Notes under the pieces: generated by a model
Database searches by the model: none
Told to the model about the DNA's origin: nothing
Seen by the model: the letters and a program-made list of their open reading frames with translations, nothing else
Shown here: in pieces, positions 59,238 through 64,000 of the stretch
Position numbering within the stretch: position 1 is the first letter of the stretch
How the letters are laid out: the number at the start of each line of letters is the position of its first letter
Origin: Akebia trifoliata
Taxonomy: Eukaryota; Streptophyta; Magnoliopsida; Ranunculales; Lardizabalaceae
NCBI GenBank assembly: GCA_017979445.1
Contig: CM030715.1
Span: 28,993,169 to 29,057,168, forward strand
Direction of reading: 5' to 3'
Length of the DNA stretch: 64,000 nt
Program-made: the position numbers and the translations under genes

Positions 59238-59470
59238 CGATGTCAATCAGCATTTCCTTGTAATAAATAAAAGTTAGAGTGAAATAGTAACTCAAAAAAA
59301 AAAAAAAAAAATCATCAATTGCATTTATTTTCAACCTCAATATAGTTTGGTCTTTTTCTATAACTTAGGGTGAAAAAAATTGTGTTACAAAATTTCTTAA
59401 GGCTCATTTTTTTCTTGTCAACCTGCCTAAAAAATATTTAAACCTAATTTTGAGAAAGAGTCATGATAAC

Positions 59471-59656
59471 ATGACTCTCCCACATGATATACTCAATTGA
59501 CTCTCTAACAAGGGGTGTACCAAAACCATATACCTTATGTCTTGGGATACACAACCGTACAGACATATGTGGTTGTGTATCCTGAGGCATAAAGTATATG
59601 GTTCTAGCACACCTCATGTTAAGGAGTCGGTTGAATATGCCACGTGGGGGAGTCAT
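59471..59656. mobile_element. Hairpin MITE H7
   Basis: A 186-bp inverted repeat: atgactctcccacatg, actcaattgactc and gggatacacaacc, then their complements. Inner loop gtacagacatatg. Related to H2-H4 by the arm actcaattgac and by gggatac/gtatcc. Confidence 0.75.
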
Positions 59657-59804
59657 ACTACCACCTCTCTTTTGAAAAATTCACCATAAAAATCAGCTTA
59701 TGAATGATACCTAATCATTTGTTTAGGAATAATAATAAATGAATTAAAAAAAAACTCAAATATACTCAATTACGTGGAATGCGCATAAAACCATATCGGT
59801 CAAT

Positions 59805-60385
59805 CAAATATACTCAAATATTTTATGCTTATTCTATACAGTAAAGATTTTTTGTCATATCTTGAGTCAAGAAACCAATTTTTAAAAAAATCCACAAATG
59901 TAGGGGCTATGGGGCGGTCATTCGAGACCAAGATGGCGAGGTTGTAGCTGCTATAGCTGGGTGTGAAGACCCAAAGTCGGTTATTTACCATGAGATGCAA
60001 GGTATTCTACATGGGTTACAGCTTGCTAGTTCCAAAGGATGCTCTAAAATCCAAGTTCAATCGGACTCCATTATGGCTATTAAGATTCTAAATGGCAGAT
60101 GGAATTCCCCCTGGTATGTTCAGCACTTGGTTGTGTCAATCAAGAGCTTATTAGCCGGTTTCAATGATGTTAGTTTCTTGCATGTTTTTAGAGAAGCCAA
60201 CAAGGTGGCTGATTACCTTGCTTCTTTTCTTTTTTTCTTTAGGTTGTTCGGAGATTATTTGTGGATCTTTGCCTTCCCTCGTTTCTCTCCTTTCCCAGGA
60301 TAAAATAGGCTATCCTTTCCTGAGGTTGTACCTGGTCTGGGTCTGCCTTAACCCTGTTGACCTTTCAAAAAAAAAATATATATAT
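59805..60385 (+). pseudogene. 5'-truncated LINE with RNase H domain and 12-bp TSD
   Basis: Flanked by atatcggtcaat at 59,793-59,804 and 60,386-60,397. Coding part: GYGAVIRDQDGEVVAAIAGC, HEMQGILHGLQLASSKGC, VQSDSIMAIKIL, FREANKVADYLAS, the RNase H (RVT_3-type) domain found at the C-terminus of plant LINEs. Catalytic Asp of VQSDS is kept. After a stop comes a short 3' region (tgtacctggtctgggtctgc) and an A-rich tail running into TA. Sits 384 bp upstream of the P450 copy 2 start codon. Confidence 0.85.
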
Positions 60386-60557
60386 ATATCGGTCAATACC
60401 GACCGCTGATCTAGGACATTCTAACCAGATGTATCGGACAAGTGTAGCCCGCCATCATCTAATGGATGCTTGACTTATTCAAATTAGAAATACAACACAC
60501 GACAAGTGGGCATTATTATTACAGAGAAAATCAGAGAAATCCCTACAAGATCTCTGC

Positions 60558-60596
60558 ACCGTTAGATAGAGCTCAAAGATTGACTATCTAACGGTC
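60558..60596 (+). promoter_or_regulatory. Inverted repeat in the promoter of P450 copy 2
   Basis: accgttagatag (60,559) and ctatctaacggt (60,584) are perfect complements separated by about 14 bp. The right half overlaps the 16-bp motif shared with the first copy. Copy 1 lacks the left half. Confidence 0.5.
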
Positions 60597-60667
60597 TAAA
60601 GCAAGGGATGAAATAATTACACTGACCACCTTAGGGTTGATGCTAAGTTCTAACATTTCCCCACCAC

Positions 60668-60675
60668 TATAAATA
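60668..60675 (+). promoter_or_regulatory. TATA box of P450 copy 2
   Basis: tataaata 101 bp before the conserved ATG, aligned in position with that of copy 1. Confidence 0.7.
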
Positions 60676-60768
60676 GAGAAGGCATGATCAATGAAGAAAG
60701 TCACAAACCAACCCAAAGTTTCTCATTTCTCTCTCTCTTTCTCTCTGTCACTTCCACTCTTGCCCAAC

Positions 60769-62312
60769 ATGGAGACTTGGTTTATAGTCTTGGTCTCTGT
60801 GTGTGTCTGTGTTGCACTAAAATCCCTCTTCAATCTCCTCTCAAACACTAATACTTCTAAGAGTAGTAGAAAATTACCACCTAGCCCAAAAACCATACCC
60901 ATATGGGACCTTATCATGGTTCTTCGCAAGACCTTTGCCGAGATAGAGCAAGATCTAATAAAATATCGCAAACAATTTGGTTCAATCTTTGCTGTCTACA
61001 TGGGCAGTCGTCCTGCTGTCTTCATCACCACCACCTCTGCTGCTCACAAAGCTCTCATCCAAAATGGTGCAGCATTGGCTGACCGTCCTGTCGGTCCAGA
61101 AACCCGAAGCATCATTAGTAGCAACCACCATACTATCAGCTCTGCCCTTTATGGTCCTCTCTGGAGAGTCCTTCGACGTAATCTCTCTTCCGAGATGCTC
61201 CAACCAGCTCGCATCAAGTCTTGGGCTAGTGGCCGCAAGTGGTCTTATCAATATTGAAAAACAAGATCGCATCCGAAGCGAAGAAGGGTGAGGTTATAAT
61301 GGTGCTCGAGCCATTCCAACACTCCATGTTCAACTTATTCTGTTTCATGTGTTTCGGTGCCAAATTGGAAGAGAAAATCGTTCGACAAATCGAAGCTGCT
61401 CAACATGCTATCCTATTTAATATGGGTAAATTTAATAGTCTTAATTTCTTTCCTGGGTCGTTTGGTAAGTTCATCTTTCGCAATCGTTGGAGACAATTCC
61501 ACTCGATGAGACGTGATCAAGAAGATGTAACAATTCCTCTTATTAAAGATCGCGAAAAAAAGAGGAACAACATGAAGAAGGTTGGATCAGCTGTAGAAGA
61601 TGAAGAGTACTCTCTTGTCCCATATGTGGATTCACTTTTGGATCTTATAATTCCAGATGATGGAGGAAGACACCTTAACGACGGCGAGATGGTGAGTTTG
61701 ATTTCCGAATTTATTAACGCAGGTACTCATACATCACCCACTTTGTTTCAATGGATTTTGGCTAACGTGATAAAGAACCAAAGCATTCAAGAAAAACTAT
61801 ATGAAGAGATTGAACGAGTGGTGGGAACAGAAGCTGAGATTGTGACAGAAGAAGATCTACAGAAGTTGCCGTATCTCAAGGCAGTGGTGATGGAAGGATT
61901 GAGGAGACACCCACCTTTGCACTTTGTGCTGCCTCATGGGGTTGTAGAGGAAATCACAATTGATGGGTATGTGATACCAAAGAATGCTAATGTGAATTTC
62001 TTGGTAGCTGAGATGGCGTGGGACCCACAAGTTTGGAAGGATCCATTGGAGTTCAAGCCTGAGAGATTTTTGAGTGAAGAGTGTGATATAATTGGGACTA
62101 AAGAGATAAAGATGATGCCTTTTGGTGCAGGGAGGAGGGTGTGCCCTGGTGCAGGTATAGCTATAATGCATATTGAGTATTTCTTGGCTAATGTGGTCAG
62201 GGAATTTAAATGGACGGCTGTTGATGAGATTGACTTGACTCCAAGGCAAGAGTTCACCAATGACATGCTGTATCCATTGAAAGCCCACGCGACTCCAAGA
62301 AAGGTAAAATAA
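60769..62312 (+). pseudogene. CYP89-type cytochrome P450, second copy, frameshifted
   Basis: Close paralogue of the gene at 13,033. Start set at the conserved METWFIVLVSVCVCVALKSL (60,769); an in-frame ATG 78 bp upstream gives an unlikely extension through the leader. The frame ends after 162 codons (GRKWSYQY, stop at 61,255). One base is missing near 61,247-61,253 relative to copy 1, and the rest (KNKIASEAKKGEVIMVLEPF onward, to 62,312) is open in another frame. All later motifs are kept: I-helix AGTHTS with His at 61,728, ExxR (EGLRRHPP), FKPERF, haem loop FGAGRRVCPG with Cys at 62,142. No splice sites fit, and the family is intronless here. It is a young pseudogene, or a live gene with one sequencing error. 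TATA box and leader are present. Confidence 0.9.
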
Positions 62313-63206
62313 ATTTTTTACAAGTAAATGTCGTAGTTTGTGTGGAATATACTTCAGAAATAAGGAGGTATAGGGCAATAAATGTGGAAGCTTCAGAGGA
62401 TATGAAGAGTTTACCTCTTTTCTCCTTTGTTTTCTTTTTTTTTGATGTAATAGTAGAAGCTTTGGTACTGAATACATTTATCTTTGAAAAAGCATACCAT
62501 CTCATTTCATATGCAAATAATCACTTAGAAAATGTATAAGGTGGATAGCTTTGCATTTTAAGTAGAACACCTAGCCATGTCAGAATTCAGAATGTGTCTC
62601 GTTTCCATAATAAATGTGTGGTGTCTACATGACACGTTTTTGTTGACGTTTAAATATCTCTAGGGATCTTAATCAAGTTGTGGACCGAGTTGATGTGTTT
62701 GAAATCCAATAAAAATGTGCCGCATAGACGCTTGTGGTAGGAATGGAACACCATTCTGGATCATGACTCCTAATTAAAATATAGCTTTACATGATGTCGT
62801 AACAACGATCAGTCTTAAAATAATCAAAGATATGAACCAAGAGTGACATAAATAGTTATTTGATCAAATTATTAGGTGAACTTCACAAAGGTATTCCCAT
62901 ATACAATACACCCTAGGTGCATACCATCGGGACTCATAAGAAAATGTCCTTATCCTTGAAAAAAAGGCCTCATAAACCATTTTAAAATATTTTTTGATAT
63001 CTTAGGGTGAAGTGTAATAAGTTTAATTTAAACATGTAAAGATATTTGTGGAACATTTTTGGAAATTTAATATAGACATGTAAAGATATTTTTTTGGAAA
63101 TTGGATAATTTGGATATTTTTAATTAAGCTCCCTTCAAAAACAAATTGTCAAATTGTCAAAAAGAAAAAATAAGTTCGACACCACAGGCAAATTTATAAA
63201 GGAGTG
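62313..63206. other. 3' flank of P450 copy 2, gene-free
   Basis: The T-rich region after the stop codon may hold the polyadenylation site. No further gene recognised; frames at 62,254 (-) and 62,342 (+) are shadows. Confidence 0.5.
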
Positions 63207-63296
63207 TTGTACTGTTAATGGAGTCCCCCCACCATAGTTATTTACATATTCTTGTACTGTTAATGGAGTCCCCCCACCATAGTTATTTACATATTC
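63207..63296. repeat. Perfect 45-bp tandem duplication
   Basis: Two identical head-to-tail units, 63,207-63,251 and 63,252-63,296, beginning ttgtactgttaatggagt. They cause the repeated start of an 82-residue frame that is otherwise unsupported. Confidence 0.9.
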
Positions 63297-64000
63297 TTGA
63301 GGGGCTTTTCCACCTGACTCAATCTTCTTGGGTATCCCTAAGGACTATCTTTCTCATCATAGCCATTCGAATGATGGAGATCCTCAAAATCAATGGTCAA
63401 AAACTTGACAAAAGTATACTTAATTGGGAAAACTACGAATCTCAATATCACGAAATTAAAATATAACTTTTGTTTTACCATTTTTATTGATCCAATCAGT
63501 CATTTGCAAACGTTTTCTAAGAAAATTTATTTTATCATAATTATATTTTCAAAGAATTGATTTTCCTTGAAAACATTTTATTGACAATCATACAAACTAA
63601 TGAGGGCTTTTAATGAAAGATGCGGTTGAAAAGAGATGGGGGAAAATAATTTGTTGTAATTCAAATATTAAATAGGAATAAATTTTATTTAATCTTAAAT
63701 AAACTTAGGCCCGATATAAAGAGAAATGTTTCCAATGAAATATAAATCAATATGTTAAGAAAAATACAGAAGCAATGAAGAATGAGAAGAAAAACAAGAT
63801 GCAACCATTCATAGAAACACAAATTTTACGTGATTCCCTCAAGATTAAGATATATTCACGGATCACACTAATTCCACTATGAAGAGAAAATTCAAAATTA
63901 CATATTTTACACCCTTTCACCAAAAAAGAGATATATATACCCTAGAAACACATAACTAAGATTTTACGTAATATTAATAAAATTATAAAAATACTCTTAA
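63297..64000. other. Gene-free stretch to window end
   Basis: AT-rich, nothing recognised. Confidence 0.5.

Noticed and set aside
60691..60768. Upstream ATG extending the second P450 by 26 residues
   Set aside because: The extension lies in the pyrimidine-rich leader, is absent in copy 1, and would bury the ER anchor.
61239..61262. An intron in the second P450 copy
   Set aside because: A single-base length change restores the frame, there is no GT...AG pair that would, and the intact copy is intronless.
1..64000. CRISPR arrays, bacterial operons, rRNA or tRNA genes
   Set aside because: The tandem repeats have no regular spacer structure and the gene content is plant nuclear; I saw no convincing tRNA or rRNA, though I could not run a dedicated search.

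Overview
This window looks like nuclear DNA of a flowering plant. It is AT-rich, has no dense operons, and carries an intronless CYP89-type cytochrome P450 gene plus a second, broken copy about 47.7 kb away. Almost everything else is plant-type transposable-element sequence: Ty1/copia elements primed by initiator tRNA-Met, Tat/Athila-like solo LTRs that start TGTAGAC and end GTCTACA or close to it, plant LINEs with zf-RVT and RNase H domains, hAT, PIF/Harbinger and CACTA-like non-autonomous elements, and TRIM-like elements. I could not fix the species; a dicot is likely from the P450 type.

Layout. 1-2.7 kb: seven foldback elements of about 350-415 bp, each separated by (TA)n tracts. 3-5.3 kb: a CACTA-like remnant holding a hAT MITE with an 8-bp target-site duplication (TSD). 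5.9-9.2 kb: an antisense LINE split by a gypsy-like LTR insertion. 9.2-12.8 kb: gene-poor, with tandem duplications and hairpin MITEs. 12.85-14.6 kb: the intact CYP89-type gene with its promoter. 15.2-20.9 kb: MITEs, a hAT element, a 70-bp tandem repeat and two more foldback elements. 21-25.3 kb: AT-rich diverged tandem repeats and no genes.

26.3-44.0 kb is one old copia element (copia A) whose two LTRs lie about 17.5 kb apart. It has been opened repeatedly by a LINE, hairpin MITEs, two further copia elements (B and C), a 2.07-kb Tat-like solo LTR with perfect TAAGT TSDs, a 264-bp solo LTR with CTTAC TSDs, a 152-bp MITE, and a 727-bp TRIM-like element carrying a piece of the gene for translation initiation factor eIF3 subunit G. 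Several insertion sites can be closed in silico so that the interrupted reading frame becomes continuous.

44-48.8 kb: gene-poor, with MITEs and a 109-bp direct repeat flanking a 0.7-kb insert. 48.8-54.1 kb: a Tat/Ogre-like solo LTR containing a 1071-bp Tourist-like MITE and a three-LTR TRIM array. 56.4-58.5 kb: a 2.17-kb imperfect inverted repeat. 59.1-60.4 kb: two hairpin MITEs and a 5'-truncated LINE with a 12-bp TSD just upstream of the second P450 copy. 60.6-62.3 kb: the second CYP89 copy, with one missing base in codon ~162-163. 62.3-64 kb: nothing recognised except a perfect 45-bp tandem duplication.

Only the P450 at 13,033-14,583 looks like a working protein-coding gene. The two P450 copies share coding sequence, TATA-box position and a promoter motif, so they are products of one duplication. 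Both carry His in place of the usual acidic residue of the I-helix oxygen-activation motif.
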